This document shows positions 54,335 through 62,974 of a stretch of DNA of 64,000 bases, in pieces. The stretch lies in NCBI RefSeq assembly GCF_900094735.1, contig NZ_FMBM01000002.1, forward strand, positions 1 to 64,000, in the 5' to 3' direction. Every line of letters starts with the position of its first letter. The stretch's first letter is position 1. The stretch is from Saliniramus fredricksonii (GTDB lineage: Bacteria; Pseudomonadota; Alphaproteobacteria; Rhizobiales; Beijerinckiaceae). The notes under the pieces are model-generated. The model saw only the letters and a list, made by a program, of their open reading frames with translations, searched no databases and was not told where the DNA came from. A program made the position numbers and the translations under genes.

Positions 54335-54745
54335 ATGGACTTCATGAAGACCATTTCCGTCGCCGCATCCGGCCTGAAGGCCCAGTCGGGCCGCATGCGC
54401 GTGATCGCCGAAAACCTCGCCAATGCGGATTCCACGGCAAACACCCCCGGCGGTGATCCCTATCGCCGGCGCGTGCCCAGCTTCACCAACCGGTTCGACC
54501 GCGAATTGCAGTCGCACACGGTGCAACTCGGGCGCATCCGCGAGGACCAGGGCGCGTTCCGCACGCGTTTCGACCCCGGCCATCCCGCCGCCGACGAAAA
54601 CGGCGAGGTGAAACTGCCCAACGTCAATTCGCTCATCGAGCAGATGGACATGCGTGAGGCCCAGCGCAGTTACGAGGCCAATCTCAACCTCGTCACCGCC
54701 ACGCGCCGCATGATCACGCGCACGATCGACATCCTGCGCGCCTGA
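54335..54745 (+). CDS. flgC: Flagellar basal-body rod protein FlgC
   Basis: 136 residues. FlgC motifs SGRMRVIAENLANADSTANT, PGGDPYRRRVPSF and a C-terminal SYEANLNLVTATRRMITRTI. Proximal rod subunit. It starts 22 bp after flgB. Confidence 0.95.
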   Translation: MDFMKTISVAASGLKAQSGRMRVIAENLANADSTANTPGGDPYRRRVPSFTNRFDRELQSHTVQLGRIREDQGAFRTRFDPGHPAADENGEVKLPNVNSLIEQMDMREAQRSYEANLNLVTATRRMITRTIDILRA

Positions 54746-54772
54746 CGGCGCGGCAAGAGGGAGTAACCGCCC

Positions 54773-55093
54773 ATGGCTACCAACGCTTTCGCGGCCGGCG
54801 CCTATGCCGCCGTCCAGAATATCGGCCAGACCAGCACCGCCGCCGGCGCCGGGCGTACGGCTCAGACGGGTGAGTTGCCCGATTTCTCCGCCATGGTCGG
54901 CTCCGCCCTCGGCTCCGTGCGCGAGAGCGGGCAGGCCGCCGAGGCGCAGGGCGCAGCCGTCGCGGCCGGAAAGGCCGATGTCGTCGACGTCGTCACCGCC
55001 GTGGCCGAAAGCGAGGCCGCGATCGAGACACTCGTCGCCGTGCGCGACCGGGTGATCCAGGCTTACGAGGAAATCATGCGCATGCCGGTCTGA
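54773..55093 (+). CDS. fliE: Flagellar hook-basal body protein FliE
   Basis: 106 residues. The C-terminal FliE segment VDVVTAVAESEAAIETLVAV with RDRVIQAYEEIMRMPV is typical. It links the MS ring to the rod and is an early export substrate. In operon with flgC (27 bp spacing) and fliQ. Confidence 0.93.
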   Translation: MATNAFAAGAYAAVQNIGQTSTAAGAGRTAQTGELPDFSAMVGSALGSVRESGQAAEAQGAAVAAGKADVVDVVTAVAESEAAIETLVAVRDRVIQAYEEIMRMPV

Positions 55094-55133
55094 CGGCGCT
55101 TGCGCAGCCATGAACAGGTATCGGAACAATCCC

Positions 55134-55400
55134 ATGACAGGCTCGCTCATTCTCGACATCGCGCGTGACGGCATCTTCACATTCCTGCGTGTCGGCGCAC
55201 CGGTGATGCTGGTGGCGCTGGGCGTCGGTCTCGCCATCTCGCTGGTCCAGGCCCTGACGCAGATCCAGGAGCAGACCCTGATCTTCGTGCCCAAGATCAT
55301 CGCCGTGTTCAGCTCGCTGCTGATCTTCCTGCCCTTCATGAGTGATGCGCTCGGCGGCTATATGCGCCGGATCGCAGAGCAGATCGCCACGGGAGGCTGA
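55134..55400 (+). CDS. fliQ: Flagellar export apparatus protein FliQ
   Basis: 88 residues from ATG 55134; an upstream ATG at 55110 would add eight residues. Two membrane helices with VGLAISLVQALTQIQEQTLI, the diagnostic FliQ motif. Part of the FliPQR gate. Confidence 0.94.
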   Translation: MTGSLILDIARDGIFTFLRVGAPVMLVALGVGLAISLVQALTQIQEQTLIFVPKIIAVFSSLLIFLPFMSDALGGYMRRIAEQIATGG

Positions 55401-55496
55401 TGACCGGCAGGCGCGCATCCCGCGCGACGATTTTGATGGTGAGGCACGGCACGAATCAGGGGCACGGCGCGCGGAATATGGTTAACATCATTGCCC

Positions 55497-56252
55497 ATGG
55501 ACCTGCTGATTCCCCAGATCGCCGTGGCGTTCCTGCTCACCTTCGCGCGGGTCGGCACATTGGTGATGCTTCTCCCCGCCATCGGCGAGCAGTCTCTGGG
55601 GGCGCGGGCGCGGCTGAGCTTCGCATTGTTGCTGACGCTCGTCATGTTTCCCGCGACGCAGGCGACGCTGCCGATCGGCGAGGGCGGGCCGCAGCTGATC
55701 ACGCTGCTGATCAGCGAGATCTTCGTCGGGCTGATGCTCGGCATGGCGACACGGCTGATCATCGGCGCCTTGCAGACGGCGGGCACGATCATCGCGCAGC
55801 AGATCGGTCTCGGCTTCGCCATGGCCGTCGATCCCGCCATGGGCGGTCAGCAGGCTGCGATCGGCAATTTTCTCTCGCTGCTGGGCATCACGCTGATCTT
55901 TGCGACGGATCTGCACCATCTCGCCATTGCCGCGATTCGCAATTCCTACGATCTCCTGCCGCCGGGCGGCTTGCCGTCGGCCGGGGATGCTGCGGCTCTG
56001 GGCGTGCAGGCGGCTGCGCGCGGGTTTCGTCTCGCCATCCAGATCTCGGCGCCGTTTCTGGTCTTCGGGATCCTGTTCAATCTCGGGCTGGGTGTGCTCG
56101 CGCGCCTGATGCCGCAGATGCCCGTCTTCTTCCTCGGTCTGCCGGCGACGATCCTGCTCGGCATGGTGATCCTGTTCGCCGTGGTCGGCGTTATGATGGG
56201 TGTGTTTCTCGAGGATATCGGCGATTATCTGGCCGAGATCGCCGGTCTGTGA
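55497..56252 (+). CDS. fliR: Flagellar export apparatus protein FliR
   Basis: 251 residues from ATG 55497 (MDLLIPQIAVAFLLTFARVG); a TTG at 55491 is also in frame. Multiple membrane helices, with GTIIAQQIGLGFAMAVDPAM typical of FliR. It completes the export gate and contacts FlhB, whose gene starts 10 bp downstream. Confidence 0.94.
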   Translation: MDLLIPQIAVAFLLTFARVGTLVMLLPAIGEQSLGARARLSFALLLTLVMFPATQATLPIGEGGPQLITLLISEIFVGLMLGMATRLIIGALQTAGTIIAQQIGLGFAMAVDPAMGGQQAAIGNFLSLLGITLIFATDLHHLAIAAIRNSYDLLPPGGLPSAGDAAALGVQAAARGFRLAIQISAPFLVFGILFNLGLGVLARLMPQMPVFFLGLPATILLGMVILFAVVGVMMGVFLEDIGDYLAEIAGL

Positions 56253-56261
56253 GGCATTGAG

Positions 56262-57329
56262 ATGTCGGAACAGGCCGAAAACGACGATCGTACGGAAGAG
56301 CCAACCCAGCGAAAACTGGATGAAGCCTTTCGCAAGGGTGACGTGCCCAAGAGCCAGGAACTCAATACGCTGTTCGTTCTGGGCGGGCTCGCGCTCTGCA
56401 TCGCGGTTCTCGCCCGCCCGATGGGCATCGGGTTCATGGACGAGATGCGCGGCTTCCTGATGAATGCGCATCAGGTGCCCTCCGACGGGGCGGGTTTCTA
56501 CATCGTGGCGCGCAACGTGCTGCTCGGCATGCTCGGCGTGCTGGCGCTGCCCTTCATCTTCATCATGTTCGCCGGGCTGGCAGGCGGCGCCATCCAGCAT
56601 CGTCCGCTCTGGACCGTCGACCCGCTTCAGCCGAAGCTCGAGCGGATCTCGCTGATCAGCGGCGCCAAGCGCCTCTTCGGCGTGGAGGCATTGGTGAATT
56701 TCGCCAAGGGCCTGCTCAAGATCCTGATCGTCGGGGTGCTGGCCGGAATCATTCTGTGGGGCGAGAGAGATACTCTCGACCTGCTGGTTCAGGTCGAACC
56801 CCGGATGATCCCGCAGGCGGCGCAGAGCGGCGCGATGAAGATGCTGCTCGGCATTCTGGTGCTGTTCTTCTTCGTCGCCGTTGCGGATCTGATGTATCAG
56901 CGCACGCGCTGGTACAACAAGCAGCGCATGACGCGCAAGGAGTTGCGGGACGAATACAAGCAGACCGAAGGTAACCCCGAGGTCAAGGCCAAGATGAAGC
57001 AGACGCGCATGGCGCGCCTGCGCGGGCGCATGATGGCCTCGGTGCCCGATGCCACGGTGATCATCACCAACCCCACCCACTATGCCGTGGCCCTGAAATA
57101 CGAACAGGGCATGCAGGCGCCGATCTGCGTTGCCAAGGGCGTCGATCACCTCGCCCTGCGCATCCGCAAGGTCGCGAACGAGAATGCCATTCCCATCGTC
57201 GAGAACCCGCCGCTCGCGCGGGCCCTGCATGCCAGTGTGGACATCGAGGACGAAATCCCGGTGGAACATTACAAGGCGGTCGCGGAAGTGATCGGATACG
57301 TCTTGCGACTGCGGCGTATTCGGGCATAA
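56262..57329 (+). CDS. flhB: Flagellar export switch protein FlhB
   Basis: 355 residues. The N-terminus RTEEPTQRKLDEAFRKGDVP and the autocleavage site NPTH (VIITNPTHYAVALKYEQGMQ) are both present. The membrane half binds the gate, and the cytoplasmic half switches substrate specificity from rod/hook to filament. The cckA start follows its stop directly. Confidence 0.96.
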   Translation: MSEQAENDDRTEEPTQRKLDEAFRKGDVPKSQELNTLFVLGGLALCIAVLARPMGIGFMDEMRGFLMNAHQVPSDGAGFYIVARNVLLGMLGVLALPFIFIMFAGLAGGAIQHRPLWTVDPLQPKLERISLISGAKRLFGVEALVNFAKGLLKILIVGVLAGIILWGERDTLDLLVQVEPRMIPQAAQSGAMKMLLGILVLFFFVAVADLMYQRTRWYNKQRMTRKELRDEYKQTEGNPEVKAKMKQTRMARLRGRMMASVPDATVIITNPTHYAVALKYEQGMQAPICVAKGVDHLALRIRKVANENAIPIVENPPLARALHASVDIEDEIPVEHYKAVAEVIGYVLRLRRIRA

Positions 57330-59888
57330 GTGACGTTCAGCACAGGCGGTTTCCAATCAATGGCTCCAACGGGCGACAAAGCACGCAGCACCATCGACAG
57401 GTCGGAGAAATCCGGCAATATCTGGCTGTTGGTGCTGCTCGCCATCGCCCTGCCGGTGGCGTTTCTGGGGCTGAACCTGTTCAGCGGTGATCAGGCGCGC
57501 ATGGCCATCATGGCGATTCTCGCCCTGCTCGCCGTGGCCGGCGTCTTCTTCATCGCCGCCTATGCCATCGGCGCCCTGCAGTTCTCGGGTGCGAGCGGGC
57601 GCAACGACCTTACCAAAGCCATGGCCGACAGCGCCGGCGAAGGGCTCGTCGTCACGGAAGAGAATGGTGGCATCGTCTATGCCAACGAGGCCTATCTCGC
57701 CTTTGCCGGCGCGCGCGATCCTGCGGATGTGAAACCGGTCGAGCGTCTGTTCGTCGGCGCGCCGGAAGTCTCCGAGGCGATCTACCGGCTGGCACAGGCC
57801 GCCCGTGAACACCGCGCGCTGGCCGAAGAGATACGCCTCTCGCCCGGCCTCGCCGGCCGTGCGGATTTCGGCTGGTACCGGGTGCGCGTGCGCCCGCTCC
57901 CGCGTCCCGGTGGCGGCACGGCCACCTTGTGGAGCGTCTCCGACGTGACCCATGAGCGCGAGCGCCACGAGAACGTCTTCCAGGAGTTGCAGCACGCCAT
58001 CGACTATCTCGATCACGCGCCGGCGGGCTTCTTTTCGGTCGAGATCGACGGCTCGATCGCCTATATCAACGCCACTCTCGCCGCCTGGCTCGGCCATGAT
58101 CTCGCCGAGGTGGGCTCCGGCGGCCTGCGCATCGAGGATGTGCTGCCGGCCAATGTCGTGGCGATCATGACCACGATCACCGGCGCCCCCGGCGAGGTGC
58201 GCACCGAGACCTTCGATCTCGACATGCGCCGCCGTGACGGGCAGGCCATGCCGGTGCGGATCTATCACCGTGTCGCCTTCGGGCAGGACGGCGAGGTTGG
58301 TGCCTCGCGCTCGCTGGTGCTCAACCGCTCCGCCGGCGAGGAGGGCAGCGCAGAGGGTCAGCGCGCGGCGGAAGTGCGGTTCGCGCGTTTCTTCAATAAT
58401 ACCCCCGTCGCCATCGCCACGCTCCAGCGCGGCGGGCGGATCCTGCGCACCAATGCCTCCTTCGCGCGGCTGTTCGGCCCCGCGCAGCGCGGCGAGGATG
58501 ACGGGCCCAACCTGTTCGCCCAGATCGCCGAGACGGACCGCGAGGCGCTGTCGGCGGCCCTGCACGACGCCGCCGAGGCGCGCTCGGGCGTCGCGCCGGT
58601 CGAGGTCTCGCTCGCCGGTGATGGCGCCCGCTCGGCGCGGATCTGGCTGAGCCCGGCCGAGGAGGGCGAGAACGAGGAGGGCGAGGCGGTCCTGCTCTAT
58701 GCGCTCGATACCAGCGAGCAGCGTCAGCTCGAACGGCAATTCGCGCAGGCCCAGAAGATGCAGGCCGTAGGCCAGCTCGCCGGTGGTGTGGCGCATGATT
58801 TCAACAACGTCCTGCAGGCGATCATCGGCTATTCCGATCTGCTCCTGGCCAATCACCGGCAGACCGATCCGGCCTTCCAGGACATCATGCAGATCAAGCA
58901 GAATGCCAACCGGGCCGCGAGCCTGGTGCGCCAGCTGCTCGCCTTTTCGCGCCGCCAGACGCTGCGCCCCGAGGTGCTGCAGCTCGGCGACGTCATGTCG
59001 GATCTGTCGATGCTGCTCAAACGCCTGCTGGGTGAGCGGGTCGAGCTCGATCTGCGCCACGGGCGCGATCTGTGGCCGATCAAGGCGGATGTGAACCAGT
59101 TCGAGCAGGTCGTGGTCAATCTGGCGGTGAATGCCCGCGACGCCATGCCCGATGGCGGCAAGCTCACCATCCGCACTGCCAATGTCGAAGCGCAGGAAGC
59201 CGCAGAACTCGCGCTGACCGGCATGCCGGGCGCCGATTACGTCCTCGTCGAGGTTTCCGATACCGGTACCGGCATCCCGCCCGACGTGATGGACAAGATC
59301 TTCGAACCCTTCTTCACCACCAAGGATATCGGCAAGGGGACCGGGCTCGGCCTGTCGACGGTGTTCGGGATCGTCAAGCAGTCGGGCGGTTTCATCTATG
59401 CGGATTCGCAGATCGGGCAGGGCACTTCCTTCCGGGTCTTCCTGCCGCGCCATGTCCCGGAGGAGGGCGCCGACGAGGAACAGCCCCAGGCCGCGAAGGA
59501 GGAGGCGCGCGATCTCACCGGCGAGGGCGTGATCCTGCTGGTCGAGGACGAGGATCCGGTGCGTGCGGTCAATGGCCGTGCGCTCACCGCGCGCGGCTAT
59601 ACCGTGCTCGAAGCCGCATCCGGGCTCGAGGCGCTGGAGATCATGGACGAGCAGGAAGTCCCGGTCGATCTCGTCGTCTCCGACGTGGTGATGCCGGAAA
59701 TGGACGGGCCGACACTTCTGCGCGAATTGCGCGGCAAGCATCCGGGGCTGAAGGTGATCTTCGTCTCCGGCTATGCCGAGGACGCGTTCCGCAAGAACCT
59801 GCCCGAGGGCGAGGAATTCAACTTCCTTCCCAAGCCATTCACCCTCAAGCAGCTGGTCGAGACGGTGAAGGACGTGATGGCGCGCTGA
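57330..59888 (+). CDS. cckA: Hybrid histidine kinase CckA
   Basis: 852 residues from GTG 57330, or 842 from ATG 57360. Two N-terminal membrane helices, then PAS domains, the H-box [20 protein letters not shown], the ATPase boxes [18 protein letters not shown] and [20 protein letters not shown], and a C-terminal receiver ([34 protein letters not shown]). CckA phosphorylates ChpT, which passes the phosphate to CtrA and CpdR, the cell-cycle and motility switch of alphaproteobacteria. It touches flhB with no gap, so it may be co-transcribed with flagellar genes that carry CtrA boxes. Confidence 0.93.
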   Translation: MTFSTGGFQSMAPTGDKARSTIDRSEKSGNIWLLVLLAIALPVAFLGLNLFSGDQARMAIMAILALLAVAGVFFIAAYAIGALQFSGASGRNDLTKAMADSAGEGLVVTEENGGIVYANEAYLAFAGARDPADVKPVERLFVGAPEVSEAIYRLAQAAREHRALAEEIRLSPGLAGRADFGWYRVRVRPLPRPGGGTATLWSVSDVTHERERHENVFQELQHAIDYLDHAPAGFFSVEIDGSIAYINATLAAWLGHDLAEVGSGGLRIEDVLPANVVAIMTTITGAPGEVRTETFDLDMRRRDGQAMPVRIYHRVAFGQDGEVGASRSLVLNRSAGEEGSAEGQRAAEVRFARFFNNTPVAIATLQRGGRILRTNASFARLFGPAQRGEDDGPNLFAQIAETDREALSAALHDAAEARSGVAPVEVSLAGDGARSARIWLSPAEEGENEEGEAVLLYALDTSEQRQLERQFAQAQKMQAVGQLAGGVAHDFNNVLQAIIGYSDLLLANHRQTDPAFQDIMQIKQNANRAASLVRQLLAFSRRQTLRPEVLQLGDVMSDLSMLLKRLLGERVELDLRHGRDLWPIKADVNQFEQVVVNLAVNARDAMPDGGKLTIRTANVEAQEAAELALTGMPGADYVLVEVSDTGTGIPPDVMDKIFEPFFTTKDIGKGTGLGLSTVFGIVKQSGGFIYADSQIGQGTSFRVFLPRHVPEEGADEEQPQAAKEEARDLTGEGVILLVEDEDPVRAVNGRALTARGYTVLEAASGLEALEIMDEQEVPVDLVVSDVVMPEMDGPTLLRELRGKHPGLKVIFVSGYAEDAFRKNLPEGEEFNFLPKPFTLKQLVETVKDVMAR

Positions 59889-60045
59889 GCAGCCGTTGCG
59901 ACCGCGCGCCACGCCACATCCCTTTCGTCGTTTCTGCGCAGGATCAGGGGGCGCGCCCGCATCGATCAGAGATTATGATCGCACGATATGCAGGATGCGC
60001 GGATCGGCGTTGCCGGCGCGTATCACCGAGGGAGACGATGACCGC

Positions 60046-61650
60046 ATGAACCGTGATTTCCAGCGCCCCGGGCGCTCCGCCGTCTATGGCACACAGGCGA
60101 TGATCGCCACCTCCCATCCACAGGCCTCGCTGATCGGCGTCGAGGTGATGCGCAAGGGCGGCAGCGCCGTCGATGCGGCGATCGCGGCGACCGCCATGCT
60201 CTGTGTGGTCGAGCCGGCCATGACGGGAATCGGTGGCGATTGCTTCGCCATCATCGCGAAGCCAGGGGCAAAGCCCGTGACCATCAACGGTTCGGGCCGC
60301 GCGCCGGCGGCGAGCGACCGGCAAGCTCTGGTCGATCAGGGGCTGGGCGAGATCGCCGACAATTCCCCGCATGCGGTGACCATCCCCGGTGCCGTCGATG
60401 CCTGGTGCCGGCTGCATGAAGATTACGGCAAACTCGATCTCGCGGAACTGCTCGAACCGGCTGCCAGAGTCGCCGAGGAGGGCTATGCAGTCGCCCCGCG
60501 CGTCGCTTTCGACTGGCAGACCCATGCGAAGCGCCTGGCGCGCAACCCCGCCACGGCGGAGGTCTTCCTGCCCGGTGGGGCACCCCCGGCGCTGGGCGCG
60601 CGCCATGCCCAACCCGCGCTCGCGGCCTCGCTGCGGCTGATCGGGCGCAAGGGGCGGGCCGGTTTCTACGAGGGAGAGGTCGCCGATGACATCGTCGCCA
60701 CGCTGAAGGCGCTGGGTGGCGTGCATGCGCTCGATGATTTCGCCGCACAGACGAGCGATTACGCAGCCCCGATCGCCGGGCGCTACCAGGGTCACGACAT
60801 CCTCGAATGCCCGCCCAACGGCCAGGGCGCCACGGCGCTGCTCATCCTCGCAGCGCTCGAGAACTGGGATGTCTGGACCGGCTGCACCGATCCGGGCGAG
60901 CGCATGCGGCTCTATCTCGAAGCCACCCGTGCAGCCTATTTCCTGCGCGATCGCGCCATCACCGATCCCGCCTTCATGCAGACGGGGGTCGATGATTTCC
61001 TCGGGCAGGCGGCGATCGATTTCGTGCGCCGCGAGGCGGCGCGCCCGGCGCTCGACGCGCATGCCGCCCATGCCGGGCGCAGGCTCGGCCCCGCTCCCTG
61101 GGAGACCGATACGATCTGTCTCTCGGTCGTCGATCCGGACGGGCTCGTCGTCTCCTTCATCAATTCCATCTTCCATCCGTTCGGCGCGACTCTGCTGGCG
61201 CCGAAAAGCGGCGTAATGCTGCATTGTCGTGGCGCGAGCTTCAGCGTTGAGGCCGATCATCCCAATCGGCTCGAACCCGGCAAGCGCCCGATGCATACGA
61301 TCATCCCCGGCCTCGTCATGCAGGGCGACAGGCCGGTCCTGCCTTTCGGCGTGATGGGCGGGCAGTACCAGTCCGGCGGTCACGCGCATTTGATGATGCG
61401 GCTCTACGAGCAGGGCATGCCGCTGCAGGAGGCGATCGACGCGCCCCGCGCCTTTGCCTATCAGGGCGAGACGCAGGTCGAGACCGGCATCGATGCGGGC
61501 GTGGCGGATTATCTGGCGGCGAACGGCTGCGCCGTCACCGTTCTCGACGCCCCGCTGGGCGGTGCCCAGGCGATCGCCATCGACCACGAGACAGGCACCC
61601 TGACCGGCGCTTCCGATCCCCGCAAGGATGGCTGCGCGCTGGGCTGGTAA
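60046..61650 (+). CDS. Gamma-glutamyltransferase family protein
   Basis: 534 residues from ATG 60046. The family N-terminal GGSAVDAAIAATAMLCVVEP and GIGGDCFAIIAKPGAKPVTI are present. The small-subunit start ETDTICLSVVDPDGLVVSF keeps the nucleophilic Thr (the T of TIC aligns with that of TTH). No signal peptide is evident, so it is likely the cytoplasmic form that acts on gamma-glutamyl compounds or as a cephalosporin-acylase relative. It stands alone, 157 bp after cckA. Confidence 0.88.
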   Translation: MNRDFQRPGRSAVYGTQAMIATSHPQASLIGVEVMRKGGSAVDAAIAATAMLCVVEPAMTGIGGDCFAIIAKPGAKPVTINGSGRAPAASDRQALVDQGLGEIADNSPHAVTIPGAVDAWCRLHEDYGKLDLAELLEPAARVAEEGYAVAPRVAFDWQTHAKRLARNPATAEVFLPGGAPPALGARHAQPALAASLRLIGRKGRAGFYEGEVADDIVATLKALGGVHALDDFAAQTSDYAAPIAGRYQGHDILECPPNGQGATALLILAALENWDVWTGCTDPGERMRLYLEATRAAYFLRDRAITDPAFMQTGVDDFLGQAAIDFVRREAARPALDAHAAHAGRRLGPAPWETDTICLSVVDPDGLVVSFINSIFHPFGATLLAPKSGVMLHCRGASFSVEADHPNRLEPGKRPMHTIIPGLVMQGDRPVLPFGVMGGQYQSGGHAHLMMRLYEQGMPLQEAIDAPRAFAYQGETQVETGIDAGVADYLAANGCAVTVLDAPLGGAQAIAIDHETGTLTGASDPRKDGCALGW

Positions 61651-61753
61651 CCCGTCCGGCGGAGCGTGCGTCGTGAAGTGCGCCTTTCATGAAGGCCGCG
61701 CCAGAACTCCCCTCTCCACGGAGGGAGGGGGGAGTGCGCGCTGCATCGACGGC

Positions 61754-62016
61754 TTAGCTGCGCGGCTCCAGCGGGAGCAGGGCCGGGGTGTCATCGGACG
61801 GCATGTGGCGCAGGATGCGGTACTGGCCGGATGCGTCGCGCTGCACGGTATAGACGAGTTCGCCATCGACCTCGGGCACGGGACGCTTTGCGCGCGGGAG
61901 CAGCGCTGTCATGGCGAAGATGACACCGGCGGGATGATCAGCCAGAGCGCCTTGATCCAGTCCGTCAGTGATTGATAGGTGGCAAACAGAATCCGCCAGA
62001 ATGTCGTCTCTTCCAT
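61754..62016 (-). pseudogene. Small membrane protein broken by a one-base deletion
   Basis: From ATG 62016 the frame reads MEETTFWRILFATYQSLTDW, then IKALWLIIPPV and stops soon after. A shift of one base near 61925 joins it to IFAMTALLPRAKRPVPEVDG and ELVYTVQRDASGQYRILRHM in the next frame, ending at 61754. The repaired product would be about 87 residues with one membrane helix and a short cytoplasmic tail. It may be a true frameshift or a sequencing error. No function is known to me. Confidence 0.55.
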
Positions 62017-62328
62017 GCTCGAACTCCCCGAAACCATCCTGAAACCGGGTTTTCGTGGTCACCAGAGGTTCGCTCTGGTGACCGGGGAGCTAGAAAGCCG
62101 TCTACGGACGACCGCACTGGCCTTTGGGCCGAAGCCTTGGACATGCGCCAGCGCTTCCCCGGCCATGAAGGTCGAGGAGGTGCCTTTTCGGTCGCACCAA
62201 CCGCTACAGGAAGGGGATTCTAGGCCCCGGGGCCGGATTTCGCCGACTCTGTGGCGACAGTAAAACACGCATTATACATTGAAAAGAGGAGTTTTGGTTG
62301 TATCAACATGCAACCATGGCCGCACCCC
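62017..62328. other. Intergenic region with several hairpins
   Basis: Upstream of the broken small gene and downstream of the quinone reductase gene. It contains a perfect 11-bp stem with a 5-base loop (62057-62083, GGTCACCAGAG...CTCTGGTGACC). On the minus strand it also has GGTGC...GCACC and GGCC-CAAA-GGCC hairpins. The sequence looks constrained but I see no gene in it. Confidence 0.45.
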
Positions 62329-62919
62329 TCACCGCAGACGGGCGAGGCGGGTGCCGACCTTGTCGAGGAAGCGGGTGCGCTCTTCGCGGGTGGTGGAATC
62401 CATGCGGTGGAGGCCGAGCCAGAAGGTGCGGACTTTCGGCGCGCAGAGCACCGAGATCCCCGTCAGCAGCATGCGCCGGCCCGGCATGCCCATCAGCCAC
62501 CACCACCAGAGCGGCGAGCCCAGCGTCGAGATCGCACCGACGACGCGGATATGCGTCATCACGCGGGCGATCGGCTTGCCGCGCTCCGGCATCCTGAAAG
62601 TGGCGTGGGGTACGAAGACCCGGTCGATCCAGCCCTTCAGCATGGCGGGCGGGCCGTACCACCAGGTGGGATAGACGAAGATCAGCCCCTCGGCCTTGCG
62701 CAGCCGGGCGAGGTGATCGGCGATCGGTTTCTCGTTCTCGCCGGGCGTATGATAGCCGCGCCGCTCATCGGCATCGAGCACGGGGTTGAAACCCTCGGCA
62801 TAGAGATCGAGAAGGTCGACGCTGTGGCCGGCCTGTTTCAGGCTCTCGACCGCCCGATCGCGCAGGGCGGCGCCGTAGCTCTCCTCGCAGGGGTGAGAAT
62901 AGACCAGCAGGATGTGCAT
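62329..62919 (-). CDS. Flavodoxin-fold NAD(P)H:quinone oxidoreductase (MdaB/KefF-like)
   Basis: 196 residues. Flavodoxin_2 fold with MHILLVYSHPCEESYGAALR at the start, the FMN/FAD loop IFVYPTWWYGPPAMLKGWID, and the C-terminal region less conserved. Such enzymes reduce quinones by two electrons and protect against redox stress. The spacing to the EAL gene is about 55 bp, so the two may be co-transcribed. Confidence 0.85.
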   Translation of the reverse strand: MHILLVYSHPCEESYGAALRDRAVESLKQAGHSVDLLDLYAEGFNPVLDADERRGYHTPGENEKPIADHLARLRKAEGLIFVYPTWWYGPPAMLKGWIDRVFVPHATFRMPERGKPIARVMTHIRVVGAISTLGSPLWWWWLMGMPGRRMLLTGISVLCAPKVRTFWLGLHRMDSTTREERTRFLDKVGTRLARLR

Positions 62920-62974
62920 GGGATGCGCATAGTCCTTTCATTAATGGCGGGGACCCTCCATGCCGGGGAAGCGC

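Noticed and set aside
55488-57356. A 622-residue minus-strand open frame (His/Glu/Arg-rich)
   Set aside because: Antisense shadow of fliR and flhB. The same applies to the long minus-strand frame opposite cckA (57357-59912) and opposite ccoG (45975-47504).
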